Positions 42,955 through 54,409 are shown, numbered from the stretch's first letter. The stretch is DNA of 64,000 bases from Curtobacterium sp. BH-2-1-1 (GCF_001806325.1 NZ_CP017580.1:3038001-3102000); one strand, 5' to 3'. The notes: a model not told the origin generated them from the sequence alone. Made by a program: numbers and translations.

Positions 42955-44637
42955 GTGCCATCCGCAGCGTCGACCGGCGGCGTCGCCGTGCAGGGCAGGC
43001 TCGCCCGTGCCGGCCGTCGCCTTCGACGGTGGGTCCGGCGTGGCTGGCGGGCCGCGGCGTACGTGTGGCGCCGGTCCCTGATGTTCCGGTCGGTCGCGAT
43101 CACGGTGATGACCACCGGCCTCGCGGTCGCGATCATCGGCACGGCCGTCATGATCAGCATCTCGAACAACGTCTACTCGCAGCGCCGCGACCAGATCGAG
43201 GCCGAGTCGGCACGCGCGACGATCGTCGCGCAGGGCATCTTCGACGCGGCCACCGCGGGCGAGGACAACAACCAGAGCGAGCTCGAGACCCTGCAGAGCG
43301 AGGCGCAGCAGGCGATCCTGTCGAACACCACGAGCCCCGGCGGCACGAGCATCGCCATCGAGCGGAGTCCCGACCAGCCCGGGCCGCAGACGGTGCAGAA
43401 CGTCGCGAGCCAGGGCTTCCCGGACGCCGTGATCACCGACGCCCTCCGGAAGCAGGTCGGCAAGAACACCGGCACGCTCAGCCTGCAGCCCGTGCGCCTC
43501 GACGACGACGGCCGCCACCAGCCCGGCCTCGCCGTCGGGTCGACCCTGCAGATCCCGAGTGCCGGTCAGTACGAGCTGTACCTCGTCTACGACCTGTCGG
43601 ACGCCCAGCAGACCCTCGACTTCGTCTCGCAGACGCTCTCGATCGGCGGTGTCGCGCTCATGGTGCTCATCGCCCTCGTGACCTCGCTCGTCGTCCGGCT
43701 CGTGGTCGTGCCGATCCGGGGCGCGGCCGAGACGAGTCGGAAGATCGCCGCCGGCCGGCTCGACGAACGCATCCCGGTGCGGGGCAACGACGACATCGCC
43801 ACCCTCGCCCGCAGCTTCAACGGCATGGCCGACGCGGTGAGCCGACAGATCACCCAGCTCGCCGAGCTCTCCCGCGTGCAGCAGCGGTTCGTCTCCGACG
43901 TCTCCCACGAGCTCCGGACCCCGCTGACGACCATCCGGCTCGCCGGCGACATGCTGTTCGACTCCCGTCACGCCTTCGAGCCGTCGGTCGGTCGGTCCGC
44001 CGAGCTCCTGCACGCCCAGGTGGAGCGGTTCGAGCTCCTGCTCGCCGACCTCCTCGAGATCTCACGGTTCGACGCGCAGGCGGTGCACCTCGATCCCGAG
44101 CCCGTCATCCCCGCGGCCCTGGCGACCGACATCGTCGACGAGTTCCGGCCGCTCGCCGAACGCGCCGGCATCGACCTGCAGCTCGCCACACCCGGCGGGC
44201 ACACCACCATGCAGCTCGACGCGAAGCGCATCCGCCGCGTGCTCCGCAACCTCGTCGGCAACGCGATCGAGCACGGCGACGCGAAGCCCGTGCAGGTCGT
44301 CGTCGACAGCGACGCCCGCTCGGTCGCGATCGCCGTGCGCGACCAGGGCGTCGGCATGCCGCCGGAGGACGCCGCCCGCGTGTTCGACCGGTTCTGGCGC
44401 GCCGACCCGAGCCGCAAGCGGACGATCGGCGGGACCGGCCTCGGACTCGCGATCTCGCTCGGCGACGCGAACCTGCACGGCGGCCGCATCGACGTGTGGT
44501 CCCGCCCCGGCGAGGGCTCCACCTTCGTGCTCACGCTGCCGCGCAACGACCGCGTCACCGTGACGACCTCGGCGATCCCGCTGCCAGACCTCGACGAGTC
44601 GTACGACGGCCCCCGCGCCGTCAGGGAGGACGACTGA
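42955..44637 (+). CDS. mtrB: MtrB sensor histidine kinase
   Basis: 560 residues from GTG at 42955 with GGAGGAG 10 bases before. Two membrane helices (about 42-66 and 220-245) enclose an extracellular sensor of ~150 residues. HAMP follows (RLVVVPIRGAAETSRKIA), then the dimerisation helix with the phospho-acceptor His318 in VSDVSHELRTPLTTIR. The ATP-binding domain has NLVGNAIEHG (N box), VRDQGVGMP (G1) and GGTGLGLAIS (G2). It phosphorylates MtrA. The stop overlaps the lpqB start by one base. Confidence 0.95.
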   Translation: MPSAASTGGVAVQGRLARAGRRLRRWVRRGWRAAAYVWRRSLMFRSVAITVMTTGLAVAIIGTAVMISISNNVYSQRRDQIEAESARATIVAQGIFDAATAGEDNNQSELETLQSEAQQAILSNTTSPGGTSIAIERSPDQPGPQTVQNVASQGFPDAVITDALRKQVGKNTGTLSLQPVRLDDDGRHQPGLAVGSTLQIPSAGQYELYLVYDLSDAQQTLDFVSQTLSIGGVALMVLIALVTSLVVRLVVVPIRGAAETSRKIAAGRLDERIPVRGNDDIATLARSFNGMADAVSRQITQLAELSRVQQRFVSDVSHELRTPLTTIRLAGDMLFDSRHAFEPSVGRSAELLHAQVERFELLLADLLEISRFDAQAVHLDPEPVIPAALATDIVDEFRPLAERAGIDLQLATPGGHTTMQLDAKRIRRVLRNLVGNAIEHGDAKPVQVVVDSDARSVAIAVRDQGVGMPPEDAARVFDRFWRADPSRKRTIGGTGLGLAISLGDANLHGGRIDVWSRPGEGSTFVLTLPRNDRVTVTTSAIPLPDLDESYDGPRAVREDD

Positions 44638-46319
44638 TGCGCACCCGCTTCCGCACCCTGGTCGCCACGGTGCTCGCCGCGTTGACGATCGTCGCCGTGT
44701 CCGCCTGCGCCGCGATCCCCACCGACGGCGCGGTGCGCTCCGGCGGCGTGATCAAGGACCAGTCGGTGTCCGGCGTCGACTACCGGCCCGGCAAGCCCGT
44801 GCCCGGCGCCGACCAGACGACGATCCTCCGCGGCTTCATCGCGGCCGGCACCGGTGCGGCGGACGACTACGCCGTGGCCCGGGAGTTCCTCGCCTCGAAC
44901 TTCTCGACGAAGTGGAACCCCCGGCGCTCGGTGACGATCCAGCCCGGCAACCCGGCGATCGAGCGGGTCGGCGAACGCGAGCTGACCTACACCCTCACCG
45001 CCAGCGCCTCGGTGGACGCCGACGGCGAGTACACGCAGGCGGTCCGACCGACCTCGTCCACGCTGACGTTCCAGTTCACCCGCGAGGACGGCGAGTGGCG
45101 CATCGCCTACGCCCCCGACGGCATCATCCTGTCGCCGGTGAACTTCGAGTCGGTGTTCCAGCAGCACGCGCTCTACTTCTACGACCCGACGTACAAGTTC
45201 CTCGTGCCCGACGAGCGCTGGTTCCTCGCCCGGTCGTCGACGAGCACCCGCATCGCGAGCGCGCTGCTCGCCGGACCCGCGAGCTGGCTCAAGGGGGCCG
45301 TGGTCACCGCCTTCCCCGAGGGCACGCAGCTCTCCCTGAACGCCGTCACGATCCAGAGCGGGACCGCCCTCGTCGACCTGTCCAGCGACGCCCTGCGCGC
45401 CAGCAGTCAGGACCGGATCCGGATGCGCGAGCAGCTGAGCAAGTCGCTCGCCTCGGTCGCCACGGTGTCCTCCGTCGACATCACGGCCGAGGGCACGACC
45501 TTCGCCGTCCCCGACGGCAGCGGGTCCGACGCGCAGCAGAACCCGGACGTCGATGCCCGCCCGCTCGTCGACCAGGACGGCACCGTGGGCTACTCGGCCC
45601 TCGGCGGCGGGAAGATCGCACCGCTCGGCAACGGCATGGGCGCGGAGATCGGCGACCTCGGGCCGTCCTCGTTCGCGCTGTCCGCGTCCGGGACCGCTGC
45701 GGTGGTCGGGAACGGCGACGGCGTGACGGTCGTGCGCGGACGCTCGCACCTGCGCATCGACGCGACCGACGGCCTGGTCCCGCCGTCGATCGACGACCTC
45801 GGGTTCGTCTGGGTCGCGTCCGAGAAGAACACCCGCCGGGTCACGGCCTACGGCCTCGGCGGCGATCCGCACGCGGTGAACACGACGCTCCCGGCCGGCG
45901 ACCTCGTGTCGTTCCAGGTCTCGCGCGACTCGACCAGGGCCCTCGCGCTCATCCAGACGAACGACGGACCGAGCCTGTACGTGATGGCCATCGTCCGCGG
46001 CGCCGACCGCACACCGACCGCGCTCGGCTCCCCGGTGCGCGTGCAGGCCGCCACGGGCAACGCCGTCGGCGCCGCCTGGATCAGCGACTCCGACGTCGCC
46101 TCGGTCGGGCAGACGTCCTCCGGCCCGGACGTCGTCCGCTCCACTATCGGTGGGCAGTCGAGCACCCTGCCGAAGCCCGACGGCCGGGCGACCGAGATCG
46201 TCGGCGGGAGCGGCGGCTCGATGCTCCTGCGGATGTCCGACGGGTCGGTCCTGCAGTCGACCGGCGGTGGCTGGGTCACGACCGGGATCAGTGCGGACGT
46301 GCTCGGCGTGCAGCGCTGA
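44637..46319 (+). CDS. lpqB: LpqB lipoprotein, MtrAB accessory
   Basis: 560 residues. Signal peptide with lipobox AVSAC. The exported part begins with the IPTDGAVR segment, continues with a GerMN-like domain (about 240-300, with AFPEGTQLSLNAVTIQSGT), and ends with a beta-propeller-like region (about 340-560). LpqB binds the extracellular part of MtrB and dampens signalling in mycobacteria; the same role is expected here. It is coupled to mtrB by a TGATG overlap. A partial copy of the GGAGGCGCG motif follows within 35 bases of the stop. Confidence 0.93.
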   Translation: MRTRFRTLVATVLAALTIVAVSACAAIPTDGAVRSGGVIKDQSVSGVDYRPGKPVPGADQTTILRGFIAAGTGAADDYAVAREFLASNFSTKWNPRRSVTIQPGNPAIERVGERELTYTLTASASVDADGEYTQAVRPTSSTLTFQFTREDGEWRIAYAPDGIILSPVNFESVFQQHALYFYDPTYKFLVPDERWFLARSSTSTRIASALLAGPASWLKGAVVTAFPEGTQLSLNAVTIQSGTALVDLSSDALRASSQDRIRMREQLSKSLASVATVSSVDITAEGTTFAVPDGSGSDAQQNPDVDARPLVDQDGTVGYSALGGGKIAPLGNGMGAEIGDLGPSSFALSASGTAAVVGNGDGVTVVRGRSHLRIDATDGLVPPSIDDLGFVWVASEKNTRRVTAYGLGGDPHAVNTTLPAGDLVSFQVSRDSTRALALIQTNDGPSLYVMAIVRGADRTPTALGSPVRVQAATGNAVGAAWISDSDVASVGQTSSGPDVVRSTIGGQSSTLPKPDGRATEIVGGSGGSMLLRMSDGSVLQSTGGGWVTTGISADVLGVQR

Positions 46320-46401
46320 GGTCGCTCCTCCACAGGGCGGCGGTCCAGGAGGCGCGTCCCCAGCCCCACGGATCGGCCCCCGCCCGGTGGTGGGTGGCGG
46401 T

Positions 46402-46407
46402 CAGGAT
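46402..46407 (+). promoter_or_regulatory. -10-like CAGGAT before comFC
   Basis: CAGGAT followed by CGTCGG and, one base later, the ATG; nearly the same string (TAGGAT CGTCGG GTG) precedes the gene at 58421. Confidence 0.35.
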
Positions 46408-46414
46408 CGTCGGC

Positions 46415-47143
46415 ATGACGACACGGGACAGGCTGCGGCCGTGGCTCGACGCGGCCGTCGCGGTGCTCGGGCTCTTCCTGCCGGTGGACTGCGTCGGGTG
46501 CGGCCGGCCCGACCGGGCACTCTGCGCCGCGTGCCGACACGCGCTCGACGCGATGCCCCGCCGGGTGCGTCTCGTCGCCGGGGTCCGGCTGGACGCGGCG
46601 TTCGAGTACACGGGACTCGTGCGGACGATGCTCCTCGAGCTCAAGCTGCGTGGGCGGGTGGACCTCGCTCGGCCCCTCGGCGCCCGGTTCGGTGGGCTCG
46701 TGCGGGCGGCGCTCGCCGACGCCGGTCCCGGGGCCGTACTGCTGCGGGTACCGCCGTCGCGGCAGGGTGCTCGGCGGCGGGGGTTCGACCCCGTCGTGCT
46801 GCTGGCGGCGCGCGGGGGAGTGCGGCGGTCGCGGGCGATGTCGCGGGTGCGGGCAGGAGGGCTGGTGCGGCGCCGCGCCGGCGTCGTTGCCGGCGTCGGT
46901 GCCGGTGCAGGTGTCGGCGTCGGTGCCGGCGCAGTGCGCGGTGGGCAGAAGGAACGGAGCGCTGTGGAACGGGTGGCCGCGACGGTCGGCACCCTCTCGG
47001 TGACGGGCGTTGCCGGTCGAGCCGTCGTCGTGGTGGACGACGTCGTCACCACCGGCGTCACGATGGCTGAGGCCGTCCGCGCCGTGCGTGCCGCCGGTGG
47101 CCGGGTCGTGCGGTGCGTCGCGGTCGCGAGCGTCGACGACTGA
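46415..47143 (+). CDS. ComF-family phosphoribosyltransferase-like protein
   Basis: 242 residues. The N-terminus carries the zinc-finger cysteines of ComFC in DCVGCGRPDRALCAACR. The PRPP-binding loop is VVVVDDVVTTGVT near residue 210. ComF proteins aid DNA uptake in transformable bacteria, but most actinobacterial members have no proven role. Between residues ~150 and ~180, where the family normally has a conserved Gln/Arg-rich segment, there is a Gly/Ala/Val run (VVAGVGAGAGVGVGAGAV) encoded by near-identical GTCGGTGCCGG-type repeats; the usual loop is therefore altered. It keeps the conserved place between lpqB and hpf. Confidence 0.85.
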   Translation: MTTRDRLRPWLDAAVAVLGLFLPVDCVGCGRPDRALCAACRHALDAMPRRVRLVAGVRLDAAFEYTGLVRTMLLELKLRGRVDLARPLGARFGGLVRAALADAGPGAVLLRVPPSRQGARRRGFDPVVLLAARGGVRRSRAMSRVRAGGLVRRRAGVVAGVGAGAGVGVGAGAVRGGQKERSAVERVAATVGTLSVTGVAGRAVVVVDDVVTTGVTMAEAVRAVRAAGGRVVRCVAVASVDD

Positions 47144-47257
47144 GGTGCGCCCGTCGAAGACCCTCGGCGCATCGGTGAACGCTCGGCGGCCACTGTGTGT
47201 CCGGTGGGTGTCCTGGCGACTCACCGACATCGCGTGACGCCGGAGCGCCACCGGGTC

Positions 47258-47263
47258 TAGCCT
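47258..47263 (+). promoter_or_regulatory. -10 element TAGCCT for hpf
   Basis: TAGCCT, 64 bases before the hpf ATG, in the 184-base gap after comFC. No other feature is seen in this gap. Confidence 0.4.
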
Positions 47264-47327
47264 CGCGGCAAGGCGTTCAGGATCGCCGGATGGAGGCGAC
47301 GCGCTGAGTCTGGATGGGAGCCGCCAC

Positions 47328-48035
47328 ATGGACGTGACGATCACGGGCCGGAACATCGGGGTCACCGACCGATTCCGCACCTACGTCGAACAGAAGTCCG
47401 AGAAGATCGACGTGCTCGCCGACCGCGCCCTCGCCTTCGAGGTGCGCATCAGCCGCCACAACGAGAAATCGGGCGGTTCCCAGGGCGAGGACCGCGTCGA
47501 GCTGACATTGATCGGCCCCGGCCCCCTCGTACGGGCGGAGTCCGCAGCGTCGGACAAGTACGCCGCCTTCGATCTGGCCTTCGCCCGGATCATGGAACGA
47601 CTCCGCCGAGCACGCGACCGCCGCAAGGTGCACCGCGGCCGCCACCGTCCGACCTCCGTGTCCGAGGCGTCCGGCACCGCGTTCGAGCGCATGGGCGTCG
47701 TCCCGGCCGACGGCAAGCTCATCGAGGACGTCGCGACGGGTGCCGTCCCGGTGGTCGACGCGAACGCCGAGGACGACGAGAACGAGGTCTACAGCCCCGT
47801 CGTGATCCGGCACAAGGTCTTCGAAGCCGGTCCCATGACGGTCGACGACGCCCTGTACTTCATGGAGCTCGTCGGGCACGACTTCTACCTGTTCGTCGAC
47901 GCGGAGACGCACCGGCCGAGCGTTGTCTACCGCCGCAAGGGCTGGGACTACGGCGTGATCGGCATCGACGACCCGTCCACCGAGCACGCTCCGGCAGCGG
48001 CGTCGGAGTCCGAGCCGGCGGTCGCGATCGCCTGA
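47328..48035 (+). CDS. hpf: Long-form ribosome hibernation-promoting factor
   Basis: 235 residues. It binds the 30S decoding region and, in its long form, drives 100S dimer formation when growth slows. The N-terminal domain (about 1-100) is MDVTITGRNIGVTDRFRTYV onwards; the C-terminal dimerisation domain (about 165-220) has VVIRHKVFEAGPMTVDDAL and FVDAETHRPSVVYRRKG. The linker between them is acidic. GGGAG precedes the ATG. hpf upstream of secA is a fixed actinobacterial arrangement, here separated by a hairpin and a new promoter. Confidence 0.95.
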   Translation: MDVTITGRNIGVTDRFRTYVEQKSEKIDVLADRALAFEVRISRHNEKSGGSQGEDRVELTLIGPGPLVRAESAASDKYAAFDLAFARIMERLRRARDRRKVHRGRHRPTSVSEASGTAFERMGVVPADGKLIEDVATGAVPVVDANAEDDENEVYSPVVIRHKVFEAGPMTVDDALYFMELVGHDFYLFVDAETHRPSVVYRRKGWDYGVIGIDDPSTEHAPAAASESEPAVAIA

Positions 48036-48062
48036 CGATCGCTCAGTACGGCAGACCGAACC

Positions 48063-48100
48063 CGGGTGTGCGCGGACCGTTCGCGGGCCGCGCACACCCG
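48063..48100 (+). terminator. Hairpin between hpf and secA
   Basis: CGGGTGTGCGCGG (48063-48075) pairs perfectly with CCGCGCACACCCG (48088-48100) around a 12-base loop. It should end the hpf message before the secA promoter. Confidence 0.75.
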
Positions 48101-48133
48101 CGCTGTTCACAGCGGCCGGAGTCGACGGGTTGC

Positions 48134-48139
48134 TAGCAT
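48134..48139 (+). promoter_or_regulatory. -10 element TAGCAT for secA
   Basis: TAGCAT, 54 bases before the secA GTG. TTCACA at 48106 is too far (22 bases) to be a standard -35. Confidence 0.4.
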
Positions 48140-48193
48140 GACTGGCTGTTCGCATCGCGCAGGTCGCGCGTGACGATCTCGTAAGGAGCTCAC

Positions 48194-50974
<2,781 letters not shown>

Positions 50975-50988
50975 CGCGACCACGTCCC

Positions 50989-51028
50989 GACAGGAGGCGC
51001 GGTGCCGGCTGGCACTGCGCCTCCTGTC
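50989..51028. terminator. Hairpin between secA and the Rv3235-like gene
   Basis: GACAGGAGGCGCGGTGCC (50989-51006) pairs with 51011-51028 with a single G-T pair and the loop GGCT. It is a member of the GGAGGCGCGGTG family at a converging junction. Confidence 0.8.
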
Positions 51029-51052
51029 CGTCTCCCGGTCACGTCACGGGCG

Positions 51053-51466
51053 TCACAGGACCCCGACCGCCGTCGCGCGCCAGCGACCCTGCCGTTCCTC
51101 CAGGCGCATCGCGACCGCACGGGCGTGACTGCGCGTGTGCACGACGACCGTCGCCTCGGCGACCCCGTCGGCCGGGCGGCACACGATGACGCTGCCGACC
51201 CGGAGCAGCGCCCGTCCGCGCGACCGGCTGCCGAGCTGCCGGGCCCGCGCCGCCACAGCCGCCCGCTGCTGCAGGTGCCGGTGCACCTCGTCGGTGATCC
51301 ACCGGGCGATGCTGTCGACCTCGCGTGACCCCGTCAGGATCTCGGCGACGCAGAGGCCGAGCGCGCGAGCGGTGTCCTCGACGTCGGTCGGTGGCGGTAC
51401 CGCGCTGAGTCGCGGGACGTCCCCCATCGGCTCTGCGTCATTGATCCGGCGTGCTTCCTCGGCCAC
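51053..51466 (-). CDS. Rv3235-like family protein
   Basis: 137 residues from GTG at 51466 (AAAGGGGCAGG before it). The core ARALGLCVAEILTGSREVDSIARWITDEVHRHLQQR and the basic strand-rich end RVGSVIVCRPADGVAEATVVVHTRSHARAVAMRLE match the small Rv3235-like family found after secA in actinobacteria. There are two cysteines and no signal peptide. The basic charge suggests nucleic-acid or ribosome contact, but no function is known. It starts opposite pdtaS with a 117-base gap. Confidence 0.82.
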   Translation of the reverse strand: MAEEARRINDAEPMGDVPRLSAVPPPTDVEDTARALGLCVAEILTGSREVDSIARWITDEVHRHLQQRAAVAARARQLGSRSRGRALLRVGSVIVCRPADGVAEATVVVHTRSHARAVAMRLEERQGRWRATAVGVL

Positions 51467-51550
51467 CCCTGCCCCTTTCGTCGGGGCTGAGCGTAGAGCG
51501 AGTACAACATGAGAAATATGACTGTCATCGTGCCTGTGGAGAGAGCGGAG

Positions 51551-51577
51551 TTGTCCACAGTGGTGCGCACCTAGACT
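51551..51577 (+). promoter_or_regulatory. pdtaS promoter, leaderless type
   Basis: TAGACT (51572-51577) is 6 bases before the GTG at 51584. TTGTCC (51551-51556) may act as -35, although the spacing of 15 is short. Confidence 0.5.
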
Positions 51578-51583
51578 GGGCGG

Positions 51584-53092
51584 GTGTCGACCCTCAGTGA
51601 CCTCGTCCTCGCACAAGGCCGTTCCTCCGAAGCCGACGTGGAGTGGCTCCACCTGCTCGTCGGGGACTGGCAGCTGCTCGCCGACCTGTCCTTCGCGGAC
51701 ATGGTCCTCTGGGTCCCGACCGCCGAGGACGGCTCGTTCGTGGCGGTGGCGCACGCTCGCCCGAGTTCCGCGGCGACGCTCTTCTACCGCGACATCGTCG
51801 GGCAGGAGATCCGCGAGGAGTGGCGCGAACAGGTCACCGAGAGCTTCGTCGGCGCGAAGGTCGTCGACTCCGCCGAGCCGGACTGGTACGAGGACACCCC
51901 GACGCGCGTCCGGGCGATCCCGGTGCTCCGGCGGCTGAGCGCGAACAGCGCCGAGACGACCGAGCGCCCGATCGCGGTCGTGACGCGGCACTCGAACCAG
52001 GACGAGATGCGCACCCCGAGCCGCCAGGAGCTCAACTTCACCGCGAGCGCGAACGACCTGTTCGGCATGATCGCCACGGGTGACTTCCCCGACATCGGTG
52101 CGCCGGCCGGACCCCGACGCGGTGCACCGCGCGCCAGCGACGGCCTGCTCCGCCTCGACACGAACGGGATCGTCACGTTCGCCAGCCCGAACGGCCTCAG
52201 CGCCTTCAACCGGATGGGCTTCGAGGGCGAGCTCGAGCGGAAGTCCCTCGCCGAGGTCACGACCGAGCTCATCGGTGCGCAGCTCGACGTCGACGAGTCG
52301 CTGCCCCTGGTCGTCACCGGCCGTGCCCCGTGGCGTGCCGACGTCGAGTCGAAGGGCGTCACGGTCTCGCTGCGGTCGATCCCGCTCCGTGACCACGGCG
52401 AGCGGATCGGTGCGATCGTCCTCTGCCGCGACGTCACCGAGCTGCGGCACCAGGAGCGCGAGCTCATCACCAAGGACGCGACGATCCGCGAGATCCACCA
52501 CCGCGTGAAGAACAACCTGCAGACCGTGGCGTCGCTCCTGCGCATCCAGGCGCGCCGCACCCACTCGGACGAGGCCCGGACGTCGCTGCAGAACGCGATG
52601 CGCCGCGTGGCCGCGATCGCCGTGGTGCACGACACCCTGTCGACCGGCCTCAGCCAGAACGTCGACTTCGACGAGGTCTTCGACTCCGTGCTGAAGCTCG
52701 TGACCGAGGTCGCGGCGTCGCACAACACGACCGTCCGCCCGAAGAAGACCGGGGAGTTCGGGGTGCTGCCCTCCGAGGCGGCGACCCCGCTCGCGCTCGG
52801 GCTCACCGAGCTGGTCACGAACGCCGTCGAGCACGGGCTGGACGGCCGCGACGGCGAGGTCGAGATCGTGGCGGAGCGCTTCGACGACCACCTCGACATC
52901 CAGGTCCGCGACAACGGACGGGGTCTGCCCGAGGGCAAGGTCGGGTCGGGCCTCGGGACGCAGATCGTCCGGACGCTGATCCAGGGCGAGCTCGGCGGCA
53001 CCATCGACTGGCACACCCTGACCGGCAGCGGCACCGAGGTGACCATCACGATCCCGTTCCGCTGGCTGACGGCGACGCCGGGCGCCGCGTAG
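51584..53092 (+). CDS. pdtaS: PdtaS-type sensor histidine kinase (HisKA_2)
   Basis: 502 residues, no membrane helix, so cytosolic. The order is GAF-like (about 1-165), PAS-like (about 185-290, LRLDTNGIVTFASPNGLS), then the HisKA_2 helix IREIHHRVKNNLQTVASLLR with the phospho-acceptor at His305/306, and an HATPase domain with NAVEHGLDG, VRDNGRGLP and GSGLGTQIV. In mycobacteria PdtaS phosphorylates the ANTAR regulator PdtaR and responds to copper, NO and cyclic di-GMP. No pdtaR is in the window. Placement next to whiB1 is the same as Rv3219-Rv3220c. Confidence 0.92.
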   Translation: MSTLSDLVLAQGRSSEADVEWLHLLVGDWQLLADLSFADMVLWVPTAEDGSFVAVAHARPSSAATLFYRDIVGQEIREEWREQVTESFVGAKVVDSAEPDWYEDTPTRVRAIPVLRRLSANSAETTERPIAVVTRHSNQDEMRTPSRQELNFTASANDLFGMIATGDFPDIGAPAGPRRGAPRASDGLLRLDTNGIVTFASPNGLSAFNRMGFEGELERKSLAEVTTELIGAQLDVDESLPLVVTGRAPWRADVESKGVTVSLRSIPLRDHGERIGAIVLCRDVTELRHQERELITKDATIREIHHRVKNNLQTVASLLRIQARRTHSDEARTSLQNAMRRVAAIAVVHDTLSTGLSQNVDFDEVFDSVLKLVTEVAASHNTTVRPKKTGEFGVLPSEAATPLALGLTELVTNAVEHGLDGRDGEVEIVAERFDDHLDIQVRDNGRGLPEGKVGSGLGTQIVRTLIQGELGGTIDWHTLTGSGTEVTITIPFRWLTATPGAA

Positions 53093-53900
53093 CGCGCTCC
53101 GCGCCCGCGCCCAACCGCCTGAAGGCGCGGCGTGTGCCCAAACCGCGCGGTGGCGCGGCGTCGCCTGCTTTCCGTTGTGCGCAGGCACGCGCAACCGCCT
53201 GGAGGCGCGGCGTGCGCCCGCCAGGGCCGCATCGAACCACGTTCCCGACGTCGAACCACCGTCCGGCCCTGGTTCGACGTCGGGAACGTGGTTCGTCGCG
53301 CGGCGCGCGCCGGCGCGCACGCCTCGACGGCAGCCGCGGCGCGCGGCCGCACAACGAAAGCGCGTCCGGACCGCGCGATGCCGCGGTGTCGCGTGTTTTC
53401 GGTTGTGCGCAGGCACGCGCAGCCGCCTGGACGCGCGGCGTGCGCCCGCCAGTCCTGCATCGAACCACGTTCCCGACGTCGAACCACCGTCCGGCCCTGG
53501 TTCGACGTCGGTTCCGTGGTTCGTCGCGCGGCCGCGCTACGGAAGTGCGTCCGAACCACGCAATGCCGCGGCGTCGCCTGCTTTCCGTTGTGCGGAGGCC
53601 TGCGCAGCCGCCTGGAGGCGCGGCGTGCGCCCGCCAGGGCCGCGTCGAACCACGTTCCCGACGTCGAACCGCCGTCCGGCCCTGGTTCGACGTCGGTTCC
53701 GTGGTTCGCCGCGCCGCGCGTCGGGCGGCAGCACAACGCAAGTGCGTCCGAACCGCGCGATGGTGCGGCGTCGCGTGCTTTCGGTGCTGCGCAGGCGTGC
53801 GCTACCGCCTCGCGCCGCGCGCGGCGCAGCCGCCCCGCGCACGACGACGCCCGCCGGCCCCGAGGGAGCGGCGGGCGTCAGGCGCGCAGCAGGCGCGGGG
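53093..53900. repeat. Gene-free 808-base junction with three A and four B palindromes
   Basis: No gene is supported. A elements: 53233-53295 (arms of 26 bases, perfect), 53461-53523, 53646-53708. B elements: 53348-53409 (best), 53533-53594 and 53730-53791 (one arm worn), 53120-53181 (left arm mostly lost). Each B is followed by a conserved 51-base spacer (53182-53232, 53410-53460, 53595-53645) containing GCGCGGCGTGCGCCCGCC, then by A. A to B is 52, 9 or 21 bases. The order matches the unit at 4727. Positions 53792-53900 hold only CGCG-rich DNA and a GACGCCCGCC/GGCGGGCGTC hairpin. Confidence 0.88.
53848..53880. terminator. Hairpin downstream of whiB1
   Basis: GACGCCCGCCGG-type left arm (from about 53846) pairs with GCGGGCGTC near 53871-53879 around a loop containing CCCCGAGGG. 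It lies 22 bases past the whiB1 stop. Confidence 0.55.
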
Positions 53901-54149
53901 TCAGGAAGCGCGGCGAGCGCGGGCGGCGCGACGCTTCAGCGCGCGGCGCTCGTCCTCGCTCAGGCCACCCCAGACACCGGAGTCCTGGTTGTTCTCGAGG
54001 GCGTACTGCAGGCACATCTCGGTGACCGTGCAGCGAGCGCAGACCGACTTGGCCTTCTCGATCTGATCGACGGCCGGTCCGGTGTTCCCGACGGGGAAGA
54101 AGAGCTCGGGGTCCGCGGTGAGGCAGGCTGCCTGGTCACGCCAGTCCAT
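53901..54149 (-). CDS. whiB1: WhiB-family regulator, WhiB1 type
   Basis: 82 residues, with AAGGAG 8 bases before the ATG. Cluster ligands C9, C37, C40 and C46 have exactly the spacing of M. tuberculosis WhiB1, followed by GVWGG and a basic tail of Arg/Ala repeats. WhiB1 is an essential NO-sensitive regulator that binds sigma-A. Upstream lies a leader of up to 230 bases with no ORF worth calling, containing CGTGGTTCG (54194-54202) and CGAACCACG (54307-54315), the end motif of the A palindromes next door. The AT-richer segment near 54350-54385 is the probable promoter. Confidence 0.94.
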   Translation of the reverse strand: MDWRDQAACLTADPELFFPVGNTGPAVDQIEKAKSVCARCTVTEMCLQYALENNQDSGVWGGLSEDERRALKRRAARARRAS

Positions 54150-54349
54150 GTGTGGTGCTCCTTGAAATCGATGCTCGAACGGCAGGCCGGGGCCGTGGTT
54201 CGGGGATCGGAACGCTGAGCATGCGCGAGGCACGAGGGGACACCCGTGGGGGAGGAGTCCGCTGGAAGCGAGTCTGACGCCCGCAGAACGCTCGGGGGAG
54301 GAGCGTCGAACCACGGGAGACGCACACCACATCGTGCCGTCCAAACGAC

Positions 54350-54385
54350 CTCGAATATCGTTCCATACTGGTAGGGCCAAATCAA
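54350..54385. promoter_or_regulatory. AT-rich divergent promoter region of whiB1 and the gene at 54410
   Basis: On the minus strand TTGATT and TTGGCC are followed at 17 bases by AACGAT and TATTCG respectively; either could serve whiB1. On the plus strand CATACT is a possible -10 for the gene at 54410. This is the least GC-rich stretch nearby. Confidence 0.45.
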
Positions 54386-54409
54386 GGGTTCCGACGCTGG
54401 AGGAATGCT

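Noticed and set aside
46320..46360. Full terminator after lpqB
   Set aside because: Only one arm of the GGAGGCGCG palindrome is present and no good stem forms.
53233..53295. LexA/SOS box from TCGAAC and GTTCGA
   Set aside because: Actinobacterial SOS boxes have four bases between the half-sites; here they are separated by a much longer loop, and no SOS gene is near.
53120..53791. CRISPR array
   Set aside because: The repeats are 62-63-bp palindromes of two kinds, and the sequences between them are themselves conserved; there are no unique spacers and no cas genes.
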